This document shows positions 1 to 7,668 of a stretch of 9,407 nucleotides of DNA, one piece after another; within the stretch, counting starts at the first letter, position 1; every line of letters starts with the position of its first letter. A model generated the notes under the pieces. It did no database searches. It had not been told where the DNA came from and worked only from the letters and a program-made list of their open reading frames with translations. The stretch spans positions 1 through 9,407 of the forward strand of contig JAEUSS010000436.1 of the NCBI GenBank assembly GCA_016788685.1, read 5' to 3'. The position numbers and the translations under genes are program-made. Origin of the DNA: Prolixibacteraceae bacterium (lineage in GTDB: Bacteria; Bacteroidota; Bacteroidia; Bacteroidales; Prolixibacteraceae).

Positions 1-1
1 G

Positions 2-367
2 TCGCAACGTGATATCTACGAAAGCAAGCAGGTGCGGATGATTATCGAAACGCTGAATGGAGCCGCTGTTGGCGCTATTGACTTGTTTGACTTCGATCCG
101 TTTCACCTGCGGGCTGGTGTGGGGATTCTAATCCACGACTCCAAAGACCGCAATCAGGGCTATGCTACCGATGCACTTCATTTGCTTTGCCGCTATTCCG
201 CCAACATTCTTCATTTACACCAGTTGTATGCCAACATTGCCGAAGATAATCCGGGCAGCATCCGGCTTTTCGAAAGTGCGGGATTCGAATGCTGTGCCAC
301 AAAAAAGGACTGGCGCCGTACCTTGGACGGATGGAAAAACGAACTGATGTTCCAGAAGATCCTTTAA
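2..367 (+). CDS. GNAT-family N-acetyltransferase, RimJ/RimL type (C-terminal part)
   Basis: The reading frame is open from base 2, before any start codon, so the 5' end lies outside the window and about 121 residues are visible. The first internal Met is at 32, but the preceding in-frame residues (SQRDIYESKQVR) read as protein and continue the family pattern, so 32 is probably not the true start. The acetyl-CoA-binding motif A is seen as VGILIHDSKDRNQGYATDAL, with the Q-x-x-G-x-A-like pyrophosphate loop at NQGYA. Motif B follows as YANIAEDNPGSIRLFESAGF, the usual N-x-x-S-x-x-L-[FY]-x-x-x-GF signature. The family moves an acetyl group from acetyl-CoA to an amine, often a protein N-terminus, an amino sugar or a small molecule; the substrate cannot be read here. 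The gene converges on fkp with only 21 bases between stop codons, and nothing shows that it belongs to the sugar pathway next door. Confidence 0.88.
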   Translation, partial: SQRDIYESKQVRMIIETLNGAAVGAIDLFDFDPFHLRAGVGILIHDSKDRNQGYATDALHLLCRYSANILHLHQLYANIAEDNPGSIRLFESAGFECCATKKDWRRTLDGWKNELMFQKIL

Positions 368-388
368 GCCGCGGAAGAGCGCGTTATC

Positions 389-3253
389 TCAACTTTTTGT
401 CACTTGCAATCCGGTGTTTGAAACACTGAAATCGACGAACCTGGCCCGGTTGTTTACCAGGTTTAATGTCAGTTCCTGCCTGATTATACCTGCTGCTTTT
501 TCGTCTTTTGCCAGGATAAGCATAAAACCGCCGCCTCCGGCTCCCAGCAGTTTGTGTCCGGCCGACCAGGGTGCAATTTTGTTGATTAATTTCTGTATTT
601 CAGGGGTATTCGTGCCAGCATCAAGTTTCTGGTTCAGGTGCCAGCTCCGGAGTATGTTTTCGCCTAATCCGTCGAAATCTTTTGCCGAAAGATTTTCACA
701 AGTGTGGTCGGCATGGTGTTTTAATTCTTCGAGCAATGCCAGGTGCGACGACGAATTCAGGAACATTCCCCTGACAATATCGGCCAGTATGTTTTTGGCT
801 ACGCGGGTAATGCCGGTGTAGTACAGCAGTATCCGGTTTTTATGCAGCGGATCGCAAAATAACGACTCCGGAAGCCATTTGATAACCGGATTCTGCAGTT
901 TGCCCGGACTGGTTTCCAGTAGTTTGATGCCTTCCAGAATTCCGCCGAACTGATCTTGCCAGCCTCCCCCGGTGGTTAAGAGCTGTTCGAGGGCCAAAGT
1001 GCGTCTGCCTGTTTCTGATTTGTCCCAGCCGAGTCCGCAAACTTCTGATATGGTTCCGAGTACGGTCGCTGCAAGTATTGAGCTGGTTCCCAATCCCGAA
1101 CCTTTGGGTACAGCTGACAGAATCGAGATTTCGAGTCCGCCGCCGGCATCGGTCAGTTGTTTGTGCAGTGAGCTGAACTTCCTGTACGAAAATTCAGGAA
1201 TGAACCCCGCCAGTGCCAGTGCCGCCTTGGGAATAGCAAACGGCGACCCTACGTTGTGAAATGCCCGCAGCTCTTCATAGGTTGTAATAGTTTCCTGTGC
1301 TCCCAGATCGATGGAACGCAGAATAAATTCAGGTTTTTCGGATGCTTTGATGTAGCAGTGAAGGGGTGGCTGATTGTTCAGTTCAATAGCCAGGTTAACG
1401 ACTTTCCCTCCGTACAGAAAACAATATGGGGGAGTGTCAGTCCATCCTCCAGCCAGGTCGAGTCTCACCGGGCTGCGGCCCCATGCAATCTGATCGGGCA
1501 GAAGATGGATCGATGGCTCGGCCAAATGATGGTGGAAATGCTCCAGCACCGAATCGCGCAGGTAGTCGAATGCCATTTTTTCTTCCTGAATCCACTCTTG
1601 CCCTTTTTTTCGCTGAACCGTAGCACGGAACATATGCGAGTGCAACGGCAGCCAGTTTCTGTTTCCTTCGATAACCTCCGGAAGTTCCAGGTTTTGCTGT
1701 ATGTATTCGTTGGCCAGTTTCTCCAGGTCGAGCTGGTAGAAAACAGAATTGGAATAATTACGGGCGATGGCAGGCAGGGCTTTTGTCCGGTTGCGGGTGC
1801 TTTGTTCTTCGATTTGCGGAATGTTGCACATCACGCTGGTTTCGTCTGAACTTACTCTTCGGGTATTCAGCCAAAGTGCGGTAAACGCCGGATTAGCTTC
1901 CGGTTGAGGGTCGATCAGCCATTGAACAAATGCATCGCTGATCTGGGCTTTGTTCATTAGCGGGAAAAGCGGCAGAAACTGGATGTCAGTATCTTCGTTG
2001 ATCTGGCTGAACGCATGGGTCAGGTTGCGCCGTTTCAACCATTCTTTCAGAGGCATTTCCATGAAAAGAGTTGTTTCGTGGTCCCGGCTTCCTCTGAACG
2101 AGTCGGTAAATCCGTAATTACGGATGATCACTTCCCGGTCAGTCACCGGAATCAGGTCCAGGCAAGTTCCTTTATGCAGTTTCAGGTTCCATTCATTTTC
2201 AGGAATGTTGGTGAGTGCATGGTTGCACTGCAATTCCCATCGGGAAGAAACGAAAGAGTTTTCAATCCATATCTGCGTGTGCCCCGAAGTCAGTTGTGCC
2301 TGAACTTCTGAGTTTAAAATAAAAATCGACGGATGAGGTTTGATTTGCCGGTGCCATATCTCCCGCTGATCGGTTATCCGGTTCTGGATAGAAAGGTTGG
2401 AAGTGATAAGTTCCGATGTATTTCCCAGATGGTAGAATTCGCCTCCATCAAGGTTTATCAGAGCTATTTTCAGCTGATTGATTTCGTCGTCGGCATGAAC
2501 AGGCGAGTTCCCCATCGCGATACCAAACTCACTGTACAAATCGTAATAATCCGGAATTTGATTCTTATACGTTTGTCCGTTCCAGCCCGAACGGTCCATC
2601 AAAACTTTTACCGCTTTCGGGCTGAGCAGCCAGATCCCGATGTCCATCAGGAAATAATACTGGTGAATGAGTTCCTTGATGGTCTGGATGGAGGGTTTTT
2701 GCAGCATAAATTCCAGGTTCTCGGGCGACTCGTGTCTGGCGAAGAATACACCGTGGTTGGTTGCTTTTTCCGGTTCGAGCCACAGCCCGAAGCACACTAC
2801 GTCGGCATCAGGAATCTCCGGAATATTTTTGCCTGAAAAAATCAGCGTGTCGCCGCTGGCTACCATTGTATTGAGGTTTCGGGGAGCCCGGTCCAGAATC
2901 TGATCGAACAGCGGTGTTTGCAGGTGTATCAGCCGTTGATTGAGCTGTTGTCCGCGCGACCAGCGAAATACGGGCATCGGGAGCAGGCTTTTCCCGAGCG
3001 GGGCATAGGCCGGAAGGCGGCGGCTTTGTCCCCCGGCGTGAATAATAACCCGTTTCCCGTTTTGCAGCCATTCGTCAAAATCGGTTCCCTTTTCCTGAAG
3101 GAAAGCTTCGGTCAGAAGATGCGCCGTTCCGCCCCCGGAGCCTACTCTTTTGCCTTCAGGATCAGAAGTGACAAACCAATTTTCGGGTGAAAGACCGGAT
3201 ATCTGGTGAAAATGCGGTATGGTGTTGTGGGGAACTGAGATGAGGTGCTTCAT
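389..3253 (-). CDS. fkp: Bifunctional L-fucokinase / GDP-L-fucose pyrophosphorylase
   Basis: This 954-residue enzyme salvages free L-fucose. Its C-terminal kinase makes L-fucose-1-phosphate with ATP, and its N-terminal domain joins that to GMP from GTP, giving GDP-L-fucose in the cytoplasm. The N-terminal half has the glycine-rich stretch GSGGGTAHLL (38-47) and the nucleotidyltransferase loop AGGQSRRLPAYAPLGKS (73-89, with R78, R79 and K88). A central region (about 300-530) links it to a GHMP kinase with all three family motifs: GRSPVRLDLAGGWTDTPP (592-609), PKGSGLGTSS (716-725) and KLLGAGGGGF (901-910). Asp767 in GGGWQDQFGG is the likely catalytic acidic residue. Length and domain order match Bacteroides fragilis Fkp (about 950 residues). 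The chosen start gives an N-terminus (MKHLISVPHN) of the Fkp type; no Shine-Dalgarno is visible. It lies downstream of gmd-fcl on the same strand but beyond a strong terminator, so it is probably transcribed separately. Confidence 0.97.
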   Translation of the reverse strand: MKHLISVPHNTIPHFHQISGLSPENWFVTSDPEGKRVGSGGGTAHLLTEAFLQEKGTDFDEWLQNGKRVIIHAGGQSRRLPAYAPLGKSLLPMPVFRWSRGQQLNQRLIHLQTPLFDQILDRAPRNLNTMVASGDTLIFSGKNIPEIPDADVVCFGLWLEPEKATNHGVFFARHESPENLEFMLQKPSIQTIKELIHQYYFLMDIGIWLLSPKAVKVLMDRSGWNGQTYKNQIPDYYDLYSEFGIAMGNSPVHADDEINQLKIALINLDGGEFYHLGNTSELITSNLSIQNRITDQREIWHRQIKPHPSIFILNSEVQAQLTSGHTQIWIENSFVSSRWELQCNHALTNIPENEWNLKLHKGTCLDLIPVTDREVIIRNYGFTDSFRGSRDHETTLFMEMPLKEWLKRRNLTHAFSQINEDTDIQFLPLFPLMNKAQISDAFVQWLIDPQPEANPAFTALWLNTRRVSSDETSVMCNIPQIEEQSTRNRTKALPAIARNYSNSVFYQLDLEKLANEYIQQNLELPEVIEGNRNWLPLHSHMFRATVQRKKGQEWIQEEKMAFDYLRDSVLEHFHHHLAEPSIHLLPDQIAWGRSPVRLDLAGGWTDTPPYCFLYGGKVVNLAIELNNQPPLHCYIKASEKPEFILRSIDLGAQETITTYEELRAFHNVGSPFAIPKAALALAGFIPEFSYRKFSSLHKQLTDAGGGLEISILSAVPKGSGLGTSSILAATVLGTISEVCGLGWDKSETGRRTLALEQLLTTGGGWQDQFGGILEGIKLLETSPGKLQNPVIKWLPESLFCDPLHKNRILLYYTGITRVAKNILADIVRGMFLNSSSHLALLEELKHHADHTCENLSAKDFDGLGENILRSWHLNQKLDAGTNTPEIQKLINKIAPWSAGHKLLGAGGGGFMLILAKDEKAAGIIRQELTLNLVNNRARFVDFSVSNTGLQVTKS

Positions 3254-3336
3254 GGTTAACGCTGATTGATGGCAAAATTTTACAAATTATTGCAACGTGC
3301 TTACTCTGGTTTTTGTGGCATCAGAAAACAGAGTCC

Positions 3337-3344
3337 CAAAATTA
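3337..3344 (-). promoter_or_regulatory. Possible -7 box of the fkp promoter
   Basis: Read on the minus strand this is TAATTTTG, a match to the Bacteroidota -7 consensus TAnnTTTG. It would start transcription near 3330, leaving a leader of roughly 75 bases before the fkp ATG at 3253. No convincing -33 TTTG/TTG element is seen 19-21 bases upstream, and the region is AT-rich, so a chance match is quite possible. Confidence 0.3.
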
Positions 3345-3483
3345 ATTAATATTCCGGATCATTTTCCTGAACTTTCCGGCGAATTAAACGATTGTCTGAC
3401 ATCGCTCTGATTGAACCAAATCAATAAAGACTTCAGGATGCGCGGTGTAGTTAAATCCGGCAAATTGTAGTTTTCAATAGTTC

Positions 3484-3532
3484 AAAAAAAAGCCTTAAAA
3501 ACTCAGGGTAAGGTTCTGAGTTTTTAAGGCTT
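3484..3532 (-). terminator. Rho-independent terminator of the gmd-fcl unit
   Basis: Arms 3490-3506 and 3516-3532 are perfect reverse complements over 17 bp (AAGCCTTAAAAACTCAG and its complement) around a 9-base loop (3507-3515). On the minus strand the hairpin is followed by a run of U from 3490 to 3484. It lies 26 bases past the fcl stop codon, in the right orientation to end that transcript before fkp. Confidence 0.93.
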
Positions 3533-3557
3533 ATGCAATTGACTGCCGGTACTGTTT

Positions 3558-4664
3558 TTACTCCCGGGCTAAGTACCATTGGTATAACTTCTCAACTCCA
3601 TGCCCGATTTCGATCTGGTGATGCCAGCCCAATGCGTGAAGTTTTGAGGGGTCGGTTAATTTCCGCATCGTGCCATCGGGTTTGGACGTGTTGAATACCA
3701 GCTCACCGCCGAATCCTACTTTTTCTTTGATCAACTGCGCCAGCTCACGGATGGAGATTTCTTTTCCGGTTCCGATGTTGATGTGGGTGTTGCGGATTTC
3801 ACGGAGTTCTGATTCCGGCGAATTAACGCTGATGGCATCTTTAAAGTCTACTTTCTCCATCAGGTATACACAGGCATCAGCCATTTCTTCGCTCCAGAGG
3901 AATTCGCGCATCGGGGCGCCTGTTCCCCAGATCTCAACAGAAGCTGTTTTCTCCGGATTGACACGTATCCCGTATTTTTCGAGAATGGTCCGGATTTCGT
4001 TTTCCGGATTATTTTCATTAACGCCTTCAATCGGTCTTTTGCTCAAATCTTCGCGGATGGCTGTCCAGTTATTTCCTTCCAGACATTTACCCAGGTGCAT
4101 TTTCCGGAGCATAGCCGGAAGTACGTGAGATTTTTCCAGGTCAAAATTGTCGTTCGGGCCGTAAAGGTTAGTGGGCATCACCGAAATGAAATTGGTGCCG
4201 TATTGCAGGTTGTAGCTCTCGCAAAGCTTGATGCCGGCAATTTTGGCGATGGCATACGGTTCGTTGGTGTATTCCAGCGGCGCGGTCAGCAGGCAGTCTT
4301 CTGGCATGGGTTGCGGCGCTTCGCGCGGATAGATGCAGGTGCTTCCCAGAAAAAGGAGTTTTTTTACCTGATTGAGGTAAGCGGCGTGGATCACGTTGTT
4401 CTGAATCATCAGATTTTCGTAAATGAACTGCCCGCGATACGTATTGTTGGCCACAATACCTCCAACCTTAGCTGCCGCCAGAATCACATATTCAGGTTTT
4501 TCTTCTTCGAAGAACGTGTTGACTGCATGGGTATCCATCAGGTTTAATTCCTGAATGGTCCTGCCGATCAGGTTGGTATACCCTTTCGATTGAAGGTTTT
4601 TCCATAAGGCCGAACCCACCAGCCCGAGATGCCCGGCGACATATATTTTAGCGTGTTTATCCAT
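3558..4664 (-). CDS. fcl: GDP-L-fucose synthase (GDP-4-keto-6-deoxymannose 3,5-epimerase/4-reductase)
   Basis: This 368-residue short-chain dehydrogenase carries out the last step of de novo GDP-L-fucose synthesis: epimerisation at C3 and C5 of GDP-4-keto-6-deoxymannose, then NADPH reduction at C4. The Rossmann motif is at GHLGLVG (11-17). The catalytic Ser-Tyr-Lys set is S108 (GSTCIYP), Y137 and K141 (YAIAK), and the acid/base pair is C110 and H180; all sit one position after their Escherichia coli equivalents. It is about 45 residues longer than the E. coli enzyme (321). The extra length falls mainly around 196-240 and 272-292, as I recall for the long form common in Bacteroidota. It follows gmd on the same strand after 49 bases and is closed by a strong terminator, so the two form one operon. 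The gene is also called wcaG. The leader is AT-rich without a clear Shine-Dalgarno. Confidence 0.97.
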   Translation of the reverse strand: MDKHAKIYVAGHLGLVGSALWKNLQSKGYTNLIGRTIQELNLMDTHAVNTFFEEEKPEYVILAAAKVGGIVANNTYRGQFIYENLMIQNNVIHAAYLNQVKKLLFLGSTCIYPREAPQPMPEDCLLTAPLEYTNEPYAIAKIAGIKLCESYNLQYGTNFISVMPTNLYGPNDNFDLEKSHVLPAMLRKMHLGKCLEGNNWTAIREDLSKRPIEGVNENNPENEIRTILEKYGIRVNPEKTASVEIWGTGAPMREFLWSEEMADACVYLMEKVDFKDAISVNSPESELREIRNTHINIGTGKEISIRELAQLIKEKVGFGGELVFNTSKPDGTMRKLTDPSKLHALGWHHQIEIGHGVEKLYQWYLARE

Positions 4665-4713
4665 AGTTTTTCTGATTGTACAGCTTCCTGAAAAAAATGT
4701 ACGGGGTTAATAT

Positions 4714-5895
4714 TTACTCAAAATAGTTTAATGTCCGGTATCCGCCTTCGCGCAGCCAGGCATCCTTTTTCATGAGTTTGATGTCGGATTGCATCATGTC
4801 GGTTACCAGTCCCTGTAAATCGTATTCAGGTTCCCAGCCGAGTATCGATTTGGATTTGGTCGGATCGCCGATCAGCAAATCAACCTCTGTTGGCCTGAAA
4901 TAGGCAGGATCAACAGATATGATTCCGTTGGATAAGTTTCCTTCGACCAGGTCAGGAACCATACGGGCTTTCAGGCCTGCCAGGTAATGAGCTCCGACTC
5001 TTTCGGAGAACAATTTGTCGTCAACGCTGACTAAATATCCTTTTTCGTCAACACCTTCGCCTTTGAATGTTATTTCCAGTCCGATTTCCGAACAGGCCAT
5101 CTTCACAAAGTCGCGGATGCTTGTGGTAATTCCTGTTGCAATTACGTAATCGCTTGGGGCTTCTTGCTGAAGGATAAGGTACATGGCCTTTACGTAGTCT
5201 TTGGCATGACCCCAGTCACGTTTTGATGACAAGTTACCCAAGAATAACTGATCCTGCATACCCAAAGCAATTCGGCTGATGGCACGGGTGATTTTACGGG
5301 TAACAAAAGTTTCCCCGCGGATGGGCGACTCATGGTTGAATAAAATGCCGTTGCTGGCATGCATTTTATATGCTTCCCGGTAGTTTACCGTTATCCAGTA
5401 GGCGTACATTTTTGCCACAGCATAAGGAGATCGCGGATAGAACGGCGTTTTTTCAGTCTGAGGAACTTCCTGAACCATTCCGTATAATTCGGAAGTTGAA
5501 GCCTGATAGATGCGGGTCTTTTGGGTCAGGCCGAGTAGCCGGACAGCTTCCAGAAGCCGCAGTGTTCCCAGTCCGTCGGCATTGGCGGTATATTCCGGGG
5601 TTTCAAAACTAACCGCGACGTGGCTCATGGCAGCCAGGTTGTATATTTCGTCGGGTTGGGTCTCCTGGATGATGCGTGTCAGGTTCATGCTGTCGGTCAG
5701 ATCGCCGTAATGCAGCTGGAAATGCCGGTTTTCGACATGCGGATCTTCGTAAATGTGGTCGATGCGCTCGGTATTGAACATTGATGCACGACGTTTGATG
5801 CCGTGAACCTTATACCCTTTTTTTAGCAGGTATTCGCTCAGATAAGCACCGTCCTGACCGGTTACCCCAGTGATTAACGCTGTTTTTTGTGTCAT
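4714..5895 (-). CDS. gmd: GDP-mannose 4,6-dehydratase
   Basis: This 393-residue enzyme turns GDP-D-mannose into GDP-4-keto-6-deoxy-D-mannose using bound NADP, the first committed step towards GDP-L-fucose and some other deoxyhexoses. The nucleotide-binding loop is GVTGQDG (10-16), and [14 protein letters not shown] (34-47) is the usual cofactor-binding signature. The catalytic residues T134 and E136 (STSELYG) and Y158 and K162 (YAVAK) sit one position after those of the E. coli enzyme. The C-terminal signature [18 protein letters not shown] (332-349) is also present. It is about 20 residues longer than E. coli Gmd (373); the difference lies in a loop at about 292-327, before VDPAYFRP. It is the first gene of the gmd-fcl pair, and its product feeds Fcl directly. 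A possible promoter lies just upstream. The ATG is preceded by an AT-rich leader with no Shine-Dalgarno. Confidence 0.98.
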   Translation of the reverse strand: MTQKTALITGVTGQDGAYLSEYLLKKGYKVHGIKRRASMFNTERIDHIYEDPHVENRHFQLHYGDLTDSMNLTRIIQETQPDEIYNLAAMSHVAVSFETPEYTANADGLGTLRLLEAVRLLGLTQKTRIYQASTSELYGMVQEVPQTEKTPFYPRSPYAVAKMYAYWITVNYREAYKMHASNGILFNHESPIRGETFVTRKITRAISRIALGMQDQLFLGNLSSKRDWGHAKDYVKAMYLILQQEAPSDYVIATGITTSIRDFVKMACSEIGLEITFKGEGVDEKGYLVSVDDKLFSERVGAHYLAGLKARMVPDLVEGNLSNGIISVDPAYFRPTEVDLLIGDPTKSKSILGWEPEYDLQGLVTDMMQSDIKLMKKDAWLREGGYRTLNYFE

Positions 5896-5927
5896 ATGAA
5901 TTAGTTTAATGTTTGAAATTTAACATC

Positions 5928-5961
5928 TAAAGTTAAAAAGTTGTTCCCGATAAATTGCAAA
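5928..5961 (-). promoter_or_regulatory. Possible gmd-fcl promoter
   Basis: On the minus strand a TTTG (5961-5958) is followed after 22 bases by TAACTTTA (5935-5928), a one-mismatch version of the Bacteroidota -7 box TAnnTTTG. The spacing is slightly wide for the usual 19-21 bases. Transcription would start near 5921, about 26 bases before the gmd ATG. The position suits the gene but the match is imperfect. Confidence 0.33.
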
Positions 5962-6000
5962 GTCGTTCTTTTTCTATGCTAAATAATGTTCTTCTGAAAC

Positions 6001-6038
6001 ATTTTTTTTGTAAAAAAGAACAATTCCCCGGAAGGGGA
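6001..6038 (-). terminator. Weak candidate terminator after the minus-strand WecA-like gene
   Basis: A short inverted repeat TCCCC-ttcc-GGGGA (6038-6025 on the minus strand) is followed by a U-rich stretch including six consecutive U (6017-6012). It lies 67 bases past the stop codon at 6106. The stem is only 5 bp and the U run does not follow directly, so termination here is uncertain. Confidence 0.33.
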
Positions 6039-6105
6039 CGCTGTTGTTTTAAGTATTTCGATTCTAATTGTTTGAGCTGTATTTTTATCTCCCGGGTTCT
6101 GCCGC

Positions 6106-7272
6106 TTATTCGCTTCCTTCTTTTTGTGAGGTCTCAGACGGCCGGTTTGCTGAATAGTTTTTAAATGGCATGAATGTTAAATTTAGTTGTGCCTTTTTAG
6201 CGTTTGATTTTTTGGATTTGATGTATTCGTAAACCAGACTTGGCAGATTGGTGAAGAAGATGCCAAGCACAAAGAGCAGAGCAAACAGAATGTTGTTGTT
6301 CAGCGAACGAAAAGCATAAGCTGCGGCAATAAATATCAGGTTGATTCCAACGATAATTAGAGTGCTTTGCAGGTGAGAAAGGTTCAGTTTTAGCAGTTTA
6401 TGGTGGATGTGGTTCATGTCGGGAGAAAAGGGCGACTTTTTCTTACGGAGCCGGTGGATAAATAACCAGATCATATCAAAAATCGGAACAGCGACAATTG
6501 CCAGGGAAAGGGCAGGAGAGAAACTGCTCATCCGGGCGGTGTGCGTGAGCGAAAATTCGTTGAATTTAATTGCTATTACAGCAATGAGTAAGCCGAGTAA
6601 CAAGGATCCGGTATCGCCCATAAATATTTTGTTCTTTTTCCCGAATACGTTGTAAAAAAAGAAAGCGGATAAGCTCCCGACTACGGAAAAACAAAGAACG
6701 GCGTATTGAAACTGACCCATGATCAGGAACTGAATGCCGAATGACAGGGCCGCCAGCATGCTCAATGATGCGGCCAGACCGTCGATCCCGTCGATCAGGT
6801 TTAGCGCGTTAATGAGCGCAACAATAATAACCAGGCTTAATACAACGCTGGTGATGTAATTTATTTCGTGAACTCCCAAAATCCCGTGCAGATCAGTGAA
6901 ACGTATATTTCCTGCAATGATCAGGATAAGTGCACTGAGAATTTGGGCAAGCAGCTTTTTGCGGGGCGAGATGATCAGGATATCATCTTTTATTCCGACA
7001 AAAAACAAGATGATCATTCCGACCAGAATATATCTCAAATCAGGGAAAATGAATCGGTGCAGTCCCAAAAGAGTCGCGATCGTAATGCCGATGAATAAAG
7101 CGATGCCTCCCAGATTCGGAATACCGGTCTTATTCACTTTACGTTCGTTGGGCATGTCGAACAGTTTTTTTTCTTTCGATAACCTTACGATTACCGGTAC
7201 CGAGACGAGTACGAGAATCAATCCGATGAAGAATGTCAGGATGATTTGTATTGAGGGAGTCATAGAACTCAA
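6106..7272 (-). CDS. WecA/TagO-like polyprenyl-phosphate sugar-1-phosphate transferase (paralog 1)
   Basis: This 388-residue integral membrane protein belongs to the MraY/WecA/TagO superfamily. These enzymes move an N-acetylhexosamine-1-phosphate (commonly GlcNAc-1-P from UDP-GlcNAc) onto undecaprenyl phosphate at the cytoplasmic face of the inner membrane, starting O-antigen, capsule or wall glycans. About ten hydrophobic segments are visible. The family motifs are intact: the Asp pair GIKDD (93-97, D96 and D97), NALNLIDGIDGLA (155-167), FMGDTGS (217-223, D220), and the HIHH loop in DMNHIHH (285-291), which marks the WecA/TagO side rather than MraY. After the last membrane segment a polar tail of about 35 residues ends in SQKEGSE. 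A close paralog starts 396 bases away on the opposite strand. The ATG at 7272 fits the first membrane helix, though M4 is also possible. Sugar specificity cannot be read. Confidence 0.93.
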   Translation of the reverse strand: MSSMTPSIQIILTFFIGLILVLVSVPVIVRLSKEKKLFDMPNERKVNKTGIPNLGGIALFIGITIATLLGLHRFIFPDLRYILVGMIILFFVGIKDDILIISPRKKLLAQILSALILIIAGNIRFTDLHGILGVHEINYITSVVLSLVIIVALINALNLIDGIDGLAASLSMLAALSFGIQFLIMGQFQYAVLCFSVVGSLSAFFFYNVFGKKNKIFMGDTGSLLLGLLIAVIAIKFNEFSLTHTARMSSFSPALSLAIVAVPIFDMIWLFIHRLRKKKSPFSPDMNHIHHKLLKLNLSHLQSTLIIVGINLIFIAAAYAFRSLNNNILFALLFVLGIFFTNLPSLVYEYIKSKKSNAKKAQLNLTFMPFKNYSANRPSETSQKEGSE

Positions 7273-7322
7273 GTGTTTGGTTATACGAAATTACTACTTC
7301 CGGATTAAAAAAATGACCGGGT

Positions 7323-7330
7323 CAAAGTTA
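7323..7330 (-). promoter_or_regulatory. Probable -7 box for the minus-strand WecA-like gene
   Basis: Read on the minus strand this is TAACTTTG, an exact match to the Bacteroidota consensus TAnnTTTG. Transcription would begin near 7316, giving a leader of about 44 bases before the ATG at 7272. No good -33 TTTG is seen at the expected distance. Confidence 0.42.
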
Positions 7331-7463
7331 ATTTATTTCACCGGATGTTTGGTCGGCATTTAAGTTGTTGTTGTGGCGTCTGTTGTGTATCGTCCGGTTA
7401 AGTTAAGCAGCTGTTAAATCTTCAGTATGTGAACTTTGAATCATATTTCTGAATCAGCTAATT

Positions 7464-7493
7464 TCCGGAATAAACCCGGTTCTTTATACCGGA
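7464..7493. repeat. Imperfect inverted repeat (possible operator or hairpin)
   Basis: Arms 7464-7474 (TCCGGAATAAA) and 7483-7493 (TTTATACCGGA) pair at 10 of 11 positions, with one A-A mismatch, around an 8-base loop. It lies about midway between the two divergent WecA-like genes. No U run follows on either strand, so it does not look like an intrinsic terminator. A protein-binding dyad is possible but not shown. Confidence 0.55.
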
Positions 7494-7636
7494 GCAGATA
7501 AGGCAACAGAGGCTGTCATAACGGTAAACGCTTTGTTCAGCGGTTAAAATCAGAGCCTTCATGCAAAAAAAAGATGGTTTCATTAAAAAACTGTTATCAG
7601 CAGCAGAAGTCCGGTAGGAATGACGGGTTTAAATTT

Positions 7637-7644
7637 TAAATTTG
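7637..7644 (+). promoter_or_regulatory. Probable -7 box for the plus-strand WecA-like gene
   Basis: TAAATTTG matches the Bacteroidota -7 consensus TAnnTTTG exactly. Transcription would start near 7651, leaving a leader of about 18 bases before the ATG at 7669. A -33 TTTG at the usual spacing is not apparent. Confidence 0.45.
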
Positions 7645-7668
7645 CCAGCTCTTGATAAAGAATAAATC

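Larger units (their letters stand above)
3254..3557. other. 304-base gap between fkp and fcl
   Basis: No gene is supported here. The part next to fcl carries its terminator (3484-3532). The rest (3254-3483) is AT-rich and should hold the fkp promoter and leader; one -7-like box is listed separately. No repeats or RNA genes were recognised. Confidence 0.7.
7273..7668. other. 396-base divergent intergenic region between the two WecA-like genes
   Basis: It should hold promoters for both genes; a -7-like box is seen near each end. In the middle is an imperfect inverted repeat (7464-7493). A short reading frame of 18 codons (7561-7617, starting MQKKDGFIKK) is present but is not supported as a gene. 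No tRNA, known riboswitch or mobile element was recognised. Confidence 0.7.

Noticed and set aside
414..3190. Several open frames of 65-197 codons inside fkp, on both strands
   Set aside because: They overlap the strongly supported 954-residue Fkp in other frames, resemble no known family, and are typical shadow frames of a long gene of moderate GC content.
4920..5030. The Gmd loop region as a possible inserted palindromic element (it contains CAGGCCTG and CTCCGA...TCGGAG)
   Set aside because: The palindromes are short, the flanks show no direct repeats, and loop length here varies naturally among Gmd proteins.
5955..6164. A 69-codon plus-strand frame in the gmd upstream region
   Set aside because: It overlaps the end of the minus-strand WecA-like gene, is Cys/Phe-rich and low in complexity, and has no family resemblance; it is best explained as chance.
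7609..7620. CGGTAG, resembling the ops element that recruits RfaH upstream of polysaccharide operons
   Set aside because: Only the 6-base core matches, and the best promoter box for the gene lies downstream of it, so it would not be transcribed from that promoter.
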